Part shown: in pieces, positions 1-9,300 of the stretch | Position numbering within the stretch: the first letter of the stretch is position 1 | Layout of the letters: every line of letters starts with the position of its first letter | Source of the DNA: Bernardetiaceae bacterium | Lineage (GTDB): Bacteria; Bacteroidota; Bacteroidia; Cytophagales; Thermoflexibacteraceae | Reading direction: 5' to 3' | Assembly: GCA_025454895.1 (NCBI GenBank) | Contig: JALONO010000004.1 | Location: 1 to 35,313 of the forward strand | DNA length: 35,313 nt | Made by a program: the position numbers and the translations under genes | The notes under the pieces: model-generated | The model's input: the letters and a program-made list of their open reading frames with translations, nothing else | Database searches by the model: none | What the model was told of the DNA's origin: nothing

Positions 1-917
1 TGTTCGAGAACGAGTTTATCTACCTAAACACCAATGAACACCTGCGCAACAGCACCGACGTGCAAAGCCGCGATGCCCGGTTTGTGGCCTGGTGCCGCAA
101 CCAGTACCCGTTACACAAATACGAACGGTTGCAGCCCATTATGCACCGCCTGCGGGCGGTCAAGTCGGCGGCGGAGGTGGCCCTCATCCGGCAGGCCATT
201 GCTATTACGGAAAAAGGTTTCCGCCGGCTACTGCCGTTTGTGAAACCGGGCGTGTGGGAGTATGAGATCGAGGCCGAGCTGATCCACGAGTTTGTGCGCA
301 ACCGCTCGCAGGGTTTTGCTTACACGCCCATTATTGCGGCCGGGGCCAATAGCTGCGTGTTGCACTACATTGCCAACAACCAGCAGTGCCAGGCCGGGCA
401 GGTGATTTTGCTCGATGTGGCGGCCGAGTACGCCAATTACGCCTCGGACCTCACGCGCACGCTGCCCGTGAGCGGCCGGTTCACGCCCCGCCAGCGGGCG
501 GTGTACCAAGCCGTGCTGCGGGTGATGAAGGCCAGCCGGGCCTTGTTGGTAACCGGCAATAATTGGATCGATTACCACAAAGAAGTGGGCAAAATCATGG
601 AAGGGGAACTGGTTGGCCTGGGCCTGCTGGATGCCCAAGCCGTGGCCCAACAAGACCCCGACCGGCCGCTGTACAAAAAGTACTTTATGCACGGCAACTC
701 GCACCACCTGGGGCTGGACGTACACGACTACGGTAGCCGTTACCACGTGTTTGAGCCGGGCATGGTATTTACCTGCGAACCAGGCATTTACATCCCCGAA
801 GAGCAGATTGGCGTGCGGTTGGAAAACAACATCTTGATCACCGAAACGGGGAACGAGGACCTCATGGCCAGCATCCCGCTCGAGGCGGAGGAGATTGAGG
901 CTCTCATGAACGCTTAG
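1..917 (+). CDS. Xaa-Pro aminopeptidase (M24 family), 5' end missing
   Basis: This is the C-terminal part of a metal-dependent aminopeptidase P, which removes the N-terminal residue from peptides with proline in second position. The frame is open from base 3, so the gene begins before the window; the GTG at 60 is internal. The pita-bread fold metal ligands are visible in order: the Asp of LLDVAAEY (near 414), the Asp of YASDLTRTLP (near 447), the His of the SHHLGLDVHD stretch (near 703), the Glu of CEPGIYIP (near 778) and the Glu of RLENN (near 822). All five expected ligands are present, so the enzyme is probably active. The stop is two bases before the next start, so the two genes are very likely co-transcribed. 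A prolidase is the main alternative, but the ligand spacing and motifs fit aminopeptidase P better. Confidence 0.93.
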   Translation, partial: FENEFIYLNTNEHLRNSTDVQSRDARFVAWCRNQYPLHKYERLQPIMHRLRAVKSAAEVALIRQAIAITEKGFRRLLPFVKPGVWEYEIEAELIHEFVRNRSQGFAYTPIIAAGANSCVLHYIANNQQCQAGQVILLDVAAEYANYASDLTRTLPVSGRFTPRQRAVYQAVLRVMKASRALLVTGNNWIDYHKEVGKIMEGELVGLGLLDAQAVAQQDPDRPLYKKYFMHGNSHHLGLDVHDYGSRYHVFEPGMVFTCEPGIYIPEEQIGVRLENNILITETGNEDLMASIPLEAEEIEALMNA

Positions 918-919
918 CC

Positions 920-2059
920 ATGCGCATCGAGTCGAAGCTGCCCCAGGTGGGCACCACCATTTTCACGGTCATGTCTGGTTTGGCGGCCCAGGTGGGGGCC
1001 ATCAACTTGTCGCAAGGTTTCCCCGACTTTGATTGCGCGCCCGAGCTTACCGAACTGGTAGCCAAGTATTTGCGCCAGGGGTTTAACCAGTATGCGCCTA
1101 TGCCCGGCCTGCTGGCCCTGCGCGAGCGCATCGCCGAGAAAACTGAACGGCTCTACGGCCGGGTGTTCAGCCCCGATACTGAGATCACCGTTACCTCCGG
1201 GGCCACCGAGGCCCTGTACGCCGCCGTGGCCGCCCTGGTGCGCCCCGGCGACGAGGTAATTGTGCTCGAGCCTTGCTACGACTGCTACTTGCCCGCCATT
1301 GAGCTGAACGGGGGCGTGCCCGTGTGCGTGCCCCTGCGCCCCGGCACCTACGCCGTGGACTGGCCCGCCGTACGCGCCGCTTGCTCGTTGCGCACCCGGG
1401 CCATTATGATCAATTCGCCGCATAACCCCACGGGCAGCGTGCTCACCTGGGCCGACTTGGCACAACTGGCCGATCTGGTGCGCGGCACCGACATCTGCAT
1501 CATCAGCGACGAGGTGTACGAACATATTTGCCTGGACGGCGAGCACCAGAGCGTGCTGCGCCATCCCGATCTGTGGCAACGCAGCCTGGTTATGTCGTCG
1601 TTTGGCAAAACTTTCCACGTAACGGGCTGGAAGGTAGGCTATTGCGTAGCCAAAGGCGAGTTGGCCCGCGAGTTCCGTAAGGTGCACCAGTTCCTCACTT
1701 TTAGCACGGTAACGCCCATCCAGCACGCCCTGGCCGATTTTTTGGCCGACGAAGCCAACTACCTGGCCGTACCCGACTTTTTCCGCCAAAAGCGCGACAA
1801 ATTCCGCGCCCTGCTGGCCGGAACCAAGTTCGACTTGCTGCCCTGCCACGGCACGTACTTCCAAGTGGCCAGCTACACCCGCCTCAGCTCCGAGGGCGAC
1901 TACGACCTGGCCCTGCGCCTCACCCGCGAGATCGGGGTGGCCACCATCCCGCTCTCGGTGTTTTTTGCCCACCGCCGCGACGACCACGTGCTGCGCTTCT
2001 GCTTCGCCAAAAAGGACGAAACCCTCGAGCGCGCCGCCGAACGGCTGCATCGGTTGTAG
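920..2059 (+). CDS. ybdL: PLP-dependent aminotransferase, YbdL/kynurenine aminotransferase type
   Basis: This 379-residue fold-type I aminotransferase resembles E. coli YbdL (methionine aminotransferase) nearly end to end, as I recall that sequence: SKLPQ-GTTIF near the start, INLSQGFPDFD at 28-38, NQYAPMPG at 56-63, TSGATEALYAA at 92-102, NSPHNPTG at 165-172, SDEVYEH at 196-202 and SSFGKTFHVTGWKVGYC at 226-242. Lys230 in the SFGKT motif should carry PLP, and Asp197 should contact the cofactor's pyridine nitrogen. YbdL relatives transaminate methionine and aromatic amino acids, and the same subgroup includes kynurenine and glutamine transaminase K enzymes. Kynurenine-pathway genes lie 25 kb away, so a kynurenine role is possible but unproven. 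The ATG at 920 follows the aminopeptidase stop directly, which points to one transcript. Confidence 0.92.
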   Translation: MRIESKLPQVGTTIFTVMSGLAAQVGAINLSQGFPDFDCAPELTELVAKYLRQGFNQYAPMPGLLALRERIAEKTERLYGRVFSPDTEITVTSGATEALYAAVAALVRPGDEVIVLEPCYDCYLPAIELNGGVPVCVPLRPGTYAVDWPAVRAACSLRTRAIMINSPHNPTGSVLTWADLAQLADLVRGTDICIISDEVYEHICLDGEHQSVLRHPDLWQRSLVMSSFGKTFHVTGWKVGYCVAKGELAREFRKVHQFLTFSTVTPIQHALADFLADEANYLAVPDFFRQKRDKFRALLAGTKFDLLPCHGTYFQVASYTRLSSEGDYDLALRLTREIGVATIPLSVFFAHRRDDHVLRFCFAKKDETLERAAERLHRL

Positions 2060-2245
2060 TTGTTCAATTACCGCAAAATCAATTGGGTAACTATGTCAAA
2101 ATCAAATAAGAATTGCAGGTTTCTGGTGCTGTAAATGATTGATAAACAAGTAGAACAATCATTTAATCATAAAATCATTTCAGAAAAAAACCCACAAAAA
2201 AAGCCACACTGGCGGCCCGGCGGATCACAACCCTCGGTAATGGCC
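2060..2245. other. Convergent AT-rich spacer with a 9-bp inverted repeat
   Basis: This spacer separates the ends of the aminotransferase (+) and the GH3/beta-lactamase gene (-) and is much richer in A+T than its surroundings. It contains a perfect inverted repeat, AAATGATTG at 2133-2141 and CAATCATTT at 2156-2164, with a 14-base loop. The arms are AT-rich and lack a U-run directly after them, so it is a weak terminator candidate at best. Similar AAATGATT words recur in the spacer after 15295. Confidence 0.35.
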
Positions 2246-5200
2246 TCACTGCATCCGCTTGGCCTTGGTAATGGCCTCGTAGAAAACTTCTTGGATACCC
2301 GTGCGGATGTTTAACTCGCTCAATTTGTTGTTGTTGCGCGTGGGGTACACCCGATTGCTCAAAAACACGTACAACAGCCCGTTTTCCGGGTCGGCCCAGG
2401 TAAAAGTACCCGTGAACCCGCTATGGCCAAAGCTGCGGGCCGAGGCACTCGGGGCCACGTTGGCCCCCCGGGGCCGGTCGAAGCCGAGGGCCCGTTGGTT
2501 GCCCTTGGTGGGGTCGGCGGGGTCGCAGTACTGGCAGCGGGTAAACTCGGCCAGGGTGGCCGGGGCCAGGTACATTTGCCCGCCGTACCAGCCTTGGTTC
2601 AGGTACATTTGGATCAGTTTAGCCAGGTCGTTGGCCGAGCCGAACAAGCCCGCGTGGCCCGATACCCCGCCGAACAGGGCCGCCCCCTCGTCGTGGACGG
2701 TGCCGTGCAGCAACTGCCGCCGGAAGGCCGAATCGTATTCCGTGGGCACAATCTGGGCTAATGGGTACTTTTTCCAGGGGTTAAATCCCAGCGTAGTGGC
2801 CCCCAGTGGTTCGTAAAACTGTTTTTGGAGAAATTCTTCAAACGTATCACCACTTAGTTTTTTTACCAGGCTGGGGTAGAAGTAATAACTCAAGTCGCTG
2901 TACACATATTCTCCCTTATCCGTTAGGGGCGAGGCCAAAATTTCGGGCAACAGGCTGTCGGCGGCAAAATTTTTCTTCACAAATATCCCGCTGGCCACGC
3001 GGGTGGGGTAAGCCTTGGCCGAGTCGGGTTTGAACAAATCGGGCTGGAGGTGGCCAGTGGCATCCAGGCGGGTTTTCCAAAACGGGATCCAGGCTTTGAG
3101 GCCCGCCTGGTGGGTGAGCACCTCACGCACAAGCAGATGGGCCTTGTTGCTGCGGCGCACCCGGCGGTCCACTTGGCCCCAGGTTTTATCGGGGCCAAAT
3201 TTGCCGCGCTCGGTCAGTTTCATAGCCGCCGCCACGGAGGTGGAGATTTTGGTAATGGAGGCCAGGTCGTAAATGTCGTGCAGTTGAGTGGCCGGGCCAT
3301 CAAAAACTTGTTGACCAAACGCTTTAAAATAGAACACTTTACCGTGTTGGGCGGCCAGCACTACGCAGCCGGGGGCGGCCTGCGCGCTCACGCAAAGGCG
3401 GGCCAGCGAGTCGGCCTTGGCTAGCACTTGGCGGTCCAGGCCCAGTTCTTCCGGCACGGTGTACTTGAGCCGGTGGGTGGGGGTTTGCCCGGGCGCGTAG
3501 TTGGGCAAGCGCGCCCCTTTGTCGGTGGCCCGGGGGCCGATGCTGTACGGGGCCTTGGTGCCCAGCGGGTAATGCGGTAGCACGCTCACGGGCAGGCTGC
3601 CCCGGGGCACGGCCCCGCCAAACAGGGCCTGGGCGGCCAGGTCTTGGGTGTAAATATTATCTTCATACGCCATGAGCGCGGCTTTGAGGCTTTTGGCTTC
3701 CTTCATCCGGCTCAGGTTGTACGGGTTAGTGAAGAAAACCGTGGCCACCGCGTGTTTTTTGGCCAATTTCTCCAATAGTTTAATGGCCTGGGCGGGCAAT
3801 CCGTCTTCCGACGGGCGGCGGGCCGGGCCATGGACGCTCACGATCAGGGTTTTGTACTTTTTCAACACTGAGGCCAGCGAGTCGATGGTGCTGTCGGCGG
3901 GTTTGGCCCCCGTGCGGAACGTGGGCAGGCTCGCGTACCGGCCCAACCCCGCGTGGAACTCGGCCGGGTTGCCCCCAATGGCCAGGGCGGCCAGTTCGCC
4001 CTTCCCGATTTTTTGCAACGGCAGCAGGTTGTCCTGGTTTTGCAACAGCGTGAGCGATAGTTCGGTGAGTTTGCGGCGCACCCACCCGGCTTGGGGCGTG
4101 TGCAGGTCGGCGTGGAGGTTGTTCAGGTCCACCGGGGCGGGGTTTTTGGCCCCCCAGCGTTCTTTGAACTGCAAAATTTTGCGGCAACGGCGGTCTACTT
4201 CGGCCTGGCTAATTTCGCCTTTGGCCAGGGCATCTTTAAACCGTTGGAGGGCGGCTGGCACATCGGCGGAGTACAGGATCACGTCGTGGCCCGCCAAGAA
4301 AGCCTGCAAATCGGCCTCGCCGGGCGTTTTAAACTGGTTGGTAACGCCTTTCATGTTCATGGCATCGGTAAATATCAACCCGCTGAAAGCCAGTTCTTTT
4401 TGCAATAAATCAGTCGTGATTTTGGCCGATATGGTGGCCGGGCGGTTCGCGGCCGGATCAATGGCGGGCACTTGCAGGTGGCTCACCATGGCACTGGCCA
4501 CCCCGGCGGCGAACAACTGGCGGAAGGGGTATAACTCCAACGAGTCGAGCTTGGCCCGGCTGCCGCTGATCACGGGCAGGCCGTAGTGCGAGTCCACGTT
4601 GGTATCGCCGTGGCCGGGAAAGTGCTTGGCGCAGCCCATCAGGCCGCCGTCTTGCATCCCGCGCAGGTAAGCCAGGGCTTTGCGGCTCACGTTATCGCGG
4701 TCTTCGCCAAACGAGCGGGCGTTGATGACGGGGTTGGCCGGGTTGTTATTAATGTCCACATCGGGGGCAAAGTTGATGTGGATGCCCAGCCGCCGGAACT
4801 GCCGGGCCACCTCGGTGCCCATTTCGTAAATGGCCTTGTCGTCTTCAATGGCCCCCAGGGTCATTTGCAGCGGGTAGCTGATGGTGCTGTCCAGCCGCAT
4901 GCCCAAGCCCCACTCGCCGTCGATGGAAATGAACAGGGGTACTTTGCTGAGGCGTTGATAATGGTTGGTGAGCCGGGCCTGGCGCACCGGCCCGCCCTGG
5001 AAAAAGCAGAGGCCGCCCAGGTGATTTTCGGTGATGAGGCGGCTGATCTCGTCCACGTGGGCTTGGTCGCGGTTGCTAAAGGCCGCCACCATGAACAACT
5101 GGCCCAACCGTTGCTCGGGCGTGAGGGTGGCCAGCACCGAATCGGCCCAATTAGCGGGCGGGCTGATTACGGGTTCAGGGGCGGTTTCGGCCAGGGGCAC

Positions 5201-5386
5201 ACTGTCGGCGGGTGGGGCCAACGCAGGCCGGGGCTTGGGGCGCGGCCGGGCGGGCTTGGGCGCGGGCGGGACTGGGGCTACCTCGGCGGGCGGGGCGGGC
5301 TGCCCGCCTGGGGCAAACTGCGCCCCCACCCACCAAGTGGTGGAGAAAAGCAGGGCCAGGGCCAAAAACAATACCATACGGTTCAT
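2246..5386 (-). CDS. Fusion: GH3 beta-N-acetylhexosaminidase-like domain plus beta-lactamase-like serine hydrolase
   Basis: This 1046-residue envelope protein has a signal peptide or N-terminal anchor (1-23), a proline-rich linker (about 25-60), a GH3 N-terminal domain (about 75-410), a GH3 C-terminal-like domain (about 440-620) and a class C beta-lactamase/penicillin-binding fold (about 660-1040). GH3 shows KHFPGHGD near 254-261 with the downstream DSH of the NagZ type, and a TDAMNM nucleophile region near 340. The serine hydrolase shows SITK with Ser710, YSDL with Tyr829 and HSG with His988, so all three catalytic motifs are intact. Such proteins probably act on peptidoglycan or muropeptides, but the substrate is inferred. 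The frame stays open to 5548. I chose the ATG at 5386 because it starts a clean signal peptide and lies about 20 bases past a likely promoter; the ATG at 5398 is the alternative. Confidence 0.9.
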   Translation of the reverse strand: MNRMVLFLALALLFSTTWWVGAQFAPGGQPAPPAEVAPVPPAPKPARPRPKPRPALAPPADSVPLAETAPEPVISPPANWADSVLATLTPEQRLGQLFMVAAFSNRDQAHVDEISRLITENHLGGLCFFQGGPVRQARLTNHYQRLSKVPLFISIDGEWGLGMRLDSTISYPLQMTLGAIEDDKAIYEMGTEVARQFRRLGIHINFAPDVDINNNPANPVINARSFGEDRDNVSRKALAYLRGMQDGGLMGCAKHFPGHGDTNVDSHYGLPVISGSRAKLDSLELYPFRQLFAAGVASAMVSHLQVPAIDPAANRPATISAKITTDLLQKELAFSGLIFTDAMNMKGVTNQFKTPGEADLQAFLAGHDVILYSADVPAALQRFKDALAKGEISQAEVDRRCRKILQFKERWGAKNPAPVDLNNLHADLHTPQAGWVRRKLTELSLTLLQNQDNLLPLQKIGKGELAALAIGGNPAEFHAGLGRYASLPTFRTGAKPADSTIDSLASVLKKYKTLIVSVHGPARRPSEDGLPAQAIKLLEKLAKKHAVATVFFTNPYNLSRMKEAKSLKAALMAYEDNIYTQDLAAQALFGGAVPRGSLPVSVLPHYPLGTKAPYSIGPRATDKGARLPNYAPGQTPTHRLKYTVPEELGLDRQVLAKADSLARLCVSAQAAPGCVVLAAQHGKVFYFKAFGQQVFDGPATQLHDIYDLASITKISTSVAAAMKLTERGKFGPDKTWGQVDRRVRRSNKAHLLVREVLTHQAGLKAWIPFWKTRLDATGHLQPDLFKPDSAKAYPTRVASGIFVKKNFAADSLLPEILASPLTDKGEYVYSDLSYYFYPSLVKKLSGDTFEEFLQKQFYEPLGATTLGFNPWKKYPLAQIVPTEYDSAFRRQLLHGTVHDEGAALFGGVSGHAGLFGSANDLAKLIQMYLNQGWYGGQMYLAPATLAEFTRCQYCDPADPTKGNQRALGFDRPRGANVAPSASARSFGHSGFTGTFTWADPENGLLYVFLSNRVYPTRNNNKLSELNIRTGIQEVFYEAITKAKRMQ

Positions 5387-5412
5387 AACAAACAGCATAA
5401 AAAGGCGAAGGC

Positions 5413-5420
5413 CAAAAATA
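5413..5420 (-). promoter_or_regulatory. Possible -7 box for the GH3/beta-lactamase gene
   Basis: Read on the minus strand this is TATTTTTG, a full match to the Bacteroidota TAnnTTTG element. No good TTTG lies 19-21 bases upstream, so only half the promoter is supported. It would put the transcript start near 5406, which favours a translation start at 5386 and argues against one at 5548. Confidence 0.35.
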
Positions 5421-5484
5421 CGCAAAAACGCCAAGCCAGCCATTGCGGCTGACCAAGGCCAATGCAAGTGCCAAAACCCAGGTT

Positions 5485-5516
5485 TTTGGGGTAGAAATCC
5501 CCGGCGCGTAAACTTG
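5485..5516 (+). promoter_or_regulatory. Probable promoter of the alpha/beta hydrolase gene
   Basis: TTTG at 5485-5488, a 20-base spacer and TAAACTTG at 5509-5516 match the Bacteroidota promoter pattern with one mismatch in the second box. The predicted transcript start near 5523 leaves a leader of about 40 bases before the ATG at 5564. Confidence 0.42.
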
Positions 5517-5563
5517 CCAACCGTTGGCCGGGTTGTGGAATAAACCAACGTACAAAACCCAAT

Positions 5564-6217
5564 ATGTCATCCCCCAATCTTCAAGATTTTGCCCCGTTAA
5601 AATATCGTTTTGTGGCCGCCCAAACCCAGCCTGCTACCGCCGTTACCTTGCTGCTACTGCCCGGCACCGGCGGGGACGAGAACGACCTGCTGCCCCTGGG
5701 CCGCCAGTTTGGCCCCCAGGTAAACCTGTTGAGCGTGCGCGGCAACGTGCTAGAAAACGGGATGCCCCGGTTTTTCCGCCGCCTGGGCATGGGCGTGTTC
5801 GACGAAAAAGATGTGGTGTTCCGTACCCACGAACTGGCCGACTTTCTGCAAAAAGTATCTGTAAATGAGGGTTTTGACTTCACCAAACTAGTGGCCGTAG
5901 GTTACTCTAACGGGGCCAACATCGCCGGGGCCGTATTGTTGCTGTACCCTAATTTACTGGCTGGGGCGGTGCTTTGGCGGCCCATGCCCCCGCTGGCCCA
6001 AACGCCGGACCTGCGCCCGGCCCGGCCTGTGCCCGTGCTCATGACCAGCGGGCGGCAAGACCCTACCATCGACCCTGTGGCCACCGAGGCGTATCAAAAA
6101 TTATTGGCCGACAAGAGTTTTTCCGTAACCCACCACTGGCTGCCCACCGGCCACCAACTTGTCAACGATGATCTGCGCCAGGCAAAAGACTGGCTAGCAA
6201 CCTATTTCGCTATTTAA
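5564..6217 (+). CDS. Alpha/beta hydrolase, carboxylesterase/MhqD-like
   Basis: This 217-residue protein is a single alpha/beta-hydrolase domain with no signal peptide, so it is probably cytoplasmic. The catalytic triad can be read directly: Ser115 in GYSNGA, Asp166 in GRQDP and His197 in TGHQL. The oxyanion region is LLPGTGGDEND at 32-42, and the RGNVLENG-PRFFRR stretch (59-73) is typical of the phospholipase/carboxylesterase family that includes MhqD and YpfH. MhqD-type enzymes are linked to quinone or electrophile resistance, but no dioxygenase or glyoxalase partner is present here, so the substrate is unknown. It is transcribed divergently from the GH3/beta-lactamase gene and is monocistronic in this window. 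Confidence 0.88.
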   Translation: MSSPNLQDFAPLKYRFVAAQTQPATAVTLLLLPGTGGDENDLLPLGRQFGPQVNLLSVRGNVLENGMPRFFRRLGMGVFDEKDVVFRTHELADFLQKVSVNEGFDFTKLVAVGYSNGANIAGAVLLLYPNLLAGAVLWRPMPPLAQTPDLRPARPVPVLMTSGRQDPTIDPVATEAYQKLLADKSFSVTHHWLPTGHQLVNDDLRQAKDWLATYFAI

Positions 6218-6304
6218 AGCCATCTTAATCAATAACTTACACCACCACCTGCGGGCGCGGAAGGGTTATTCCGTTAGCGGATAGGTTTTTCCATTGTCAG
6301 GAAT

Positions 6305-6312
6305 TACTTTTG
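6305..6312 (+). promoter_or_regulatory. Possible -7 box for the first PAS kinase
   Basis: TACTTTTG matches TAnnTTTG exactly, but no TTTG is found at the expected distance upstream. If real, transcription starts near 6319. That excludes the TTG at 6310 as a start codon and supports the ATG at 6370 with a leader of about 50 bases. Confidence 0.35.
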
Positions 6313-6369
6313 ACAAGTCAAACGGCATTCGCTAGGTTTATACCCATTTTCTTTACAAAATTACCGTTC

Positions 6370-9300
6370 ATGCAACGCTCGTCCTCGTCGGAGGAGACCC
6401 CGCAAGTTCCAGTTGACACGCAGCAGTTACTGGCTGAACTGGCCCATTTGCGGGCCGAAAACGCTAACCTGATGCGTCAACTTGGCTTGTCAGGTCCAGC
6501 CCCAACCCCTATCACCAACGGCACCAAACCCTTGGCCGGGCGGCGCATTCCCCGAGGCTTGATCGCTTACTCGCTCGACAACACGCAGGAACTCATTTAT
6601 TGGTTCAATGCGCAAGCTGATATTTTGTATGCGAACGAGGCGGTGTCAAGGGTGTTAGGTTATACGCAGGCCGAGTTGAGTAGCCTACCTATCTCGGATT
6701 TTTACATTGACTACCGGCCCGACCGTTGGCGGCGTTTTTGGGAAGAACTGCGCCGCCTTGAGAAATTTACCTACGAATGGTACATCCGGGCCAAGAACGG
6801 GAGTGAACTCCCCGTAGAAATTTCGGCCAATTATATCCACTTTGGCGATTTGGAGTACTGTTGCGCCATTGTGCGGGTGGTTACCGAGCGCCGCAAGGCC
6901 GAAGATAAAATCAGGTTTGAGCAGGAGTACAAAAACGCCATTTGGCAGGCCGTACCGGACCTGATGCTGCTCATGAACAGCCGGGGCGTGTACTTGGATA
7001 TGCGCGGGGGCAGCCGCTACCCTGGCCCGCCGGACCAGAGCCTCATCGGCACTTCGGTGTTCGAGAGTAACCTGCCCGATACGGTGAAAACCCTCCTCCA
7101 CGAAAACAACAAAAAAGCCATTGCTACCGGCGAGGTGCAAACCGCCGAATACTCGATCCCGTTTTACAACAACACCCAGTTGCGCTACTTCGAGTCGCGG
7201 GCGGTCAAATGCGGGCGCAACAAGGTGCTCCTCCTCATCCGCGACATCACCGACCGCAAGGAGAGCGAGGCCCAGGCCCAGATCGAGGCCGAAAAACGCG
7301 CGGCCTTGCTCAAGGCCATCCCCGACATTATCATGGTCATGAGCCGCCGGGGCGACTGTATCGACTTCAAAGGGGGCAACAATTTTAAGTTTGTGCCGCC
7401 CGATGCCTGGGTGGGCACCAACATTACCGATGGGGCCTTGCCGTTTGACCTGGCCCAAAAAATCCTGGATCACGTGGCCCGGGCCATCGACACCAACCAA
7501 GTACACTGCCTCGAGTACGACATGATGCTCTCCGATGGGCAGCTTCACCACTTCGAGTCGCGGGCGGTGCGCTACGGCAAAAACCTAGCCCTGCGCATTG
7601 TGCGCGACATTACCGACCGCCGGTTGATCGAGGAACGGGTACGCCAAAAAGAAGAACAGCAACGGGCCATCCTCAGTGCCATCCCCGACAACATCTTTAT
7701 CATGAACGAGGCGGGCGATTACCTGGAGTTTGTGGAAGGCGATGGGGCAACGTTCATCCCCTCCGCCCAAATTGTGGGCAGCAATATCAAGGATGCCCAA
7801 GTAACCCCCTCGGTAGTAGAATTGATCATGGGGGCCAACCGCCGGGCCATCGAGACCGGGGTGCCCCAAACCATTGAATATAAGCTGTTTGCTGACGGGG
7901 CCGATCGGTACTACGAATCACGCTCGGTGCGCTACACGGCTAACCAAGCCTTGCGGATCGTGCGCGAGATCACCCAAAAGAAACAAAACGAACTGGACCG
8001 CGACCGGCTGGCCAACGAACTACAACGGCTCAACCAAGAACTGAGCACCCGCCAAGAGGAACTTAACCAAAACCTGCAAAGTACCCTGGCCCTTAAGCGC
8101 GAGGTGGAACGCCAAGAAGCCTATTACAAGGCCCTGGTGGAAAGTTCGCCCGACCTGATTATGCGGGTGAGTAACCAATTGGTGATTGAATATATCCACA
8201 CGCTCGAGTATCCCGACCCGGCCAGCCTGGTGGGCAAAACGGTGCAAGACCTCACCACGCCCGAAAACTGGTCCCTGGTAAAGGCCAACTACCAACGGTT
8301 GTTTGAGACCGGGCAGCCCCAACAGTTTGAGTACCAATATGTAAACCAAGAGGGGCAACCCACCTTTCTCCAGATTTACCAGTCGCTCATCAAAGACACG
8401 GACGAAAGCCAACCCGCAGCCTTTGTAGTGGGCCGCAACATTACCGCCAGCCGCCTGGCGGCCCAGCAAATTGAAGACACCCGCCGTAACTTGCGCGCCA
8501 CCATCGACAATAGCTTGCAGAACACCGTTTTGCTCGATGCCGGGGGCCGGGTGATCCTGGCCGACCATAAGTTTATCGCCAAGTTTAAAGAGCACTATAA
8601 CATCGATATGCAGCCCGGGCGGCCATTTGTTGAGTGCCTCACCACCGACGAACTAAAGGCCGATTTCGTCAAGCATTTTGCCGAGATCAAGCGGAAAAAA
8701 AGCATTTTCCGCTACGAGGCTCAGTTTGCCACTGCGCCCAGTGGGCACGCTGTGTGGTACGATGTTACCTATTCGCCGGTGTTGGGGGCCAACCAAGAAC
8801 TGCTGGCCGTGGTAATTGCCCAATTGGACATTACCAAACGCAAGGAAGACGAAGAACGGCTGCTAAAAATGAACGAGGTGCTGGTAACCCAAAACACCCG
8901 CCTTAATCATTACAGCTACGTGGTGTCGCACAACTTGCGCGCCCCCGTGGCCTCGCTGCTGGGCCTGATCAACTTGCTGGAACTACAGGGCTTAGTCAAC
9001 GACCAAAACCGTGAGGTGCTGGGCTTTATCCGCGAGTCGGCCCAGGGGCTGGATACCGTGATCCGCGACCTGAACCGCATCCTGTCCGAAACGCGGGCCA
9101 TGGAAGAGCAGAAGGTGTACGTTGACTTTGCCCATGAAACCGAGATGGTGAAATCGTTGCTGGCCATGGAAATCCAACGCAACAACGTTACCGTTAAAAC
9201 CGATTTTGGCGCGGTGCCGGGCGTGTCGTCCATCAAGAGCTTTTTGAGCAGCATTTTCCTTAATTTGATCAGCAACGCCATCAAATACCACAAACCGGGC

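Noticed and set aside
914-2050. Long antisense frame (378 residues) opposite the aminotransferase
   Set aside because: High GC content makes long antisense frames common here; its translation is low-complexity Gly/Ala/Gln/His-rich, while the plus strand encodes a full known enzyme.
6310-6369. Upstream TTG start adding 20 residues to the first kinase
   Set aside because: The TTG lies within a TACTTTTG promoter-like box, and the ATG at 6370 begins a more normal N-terminus.
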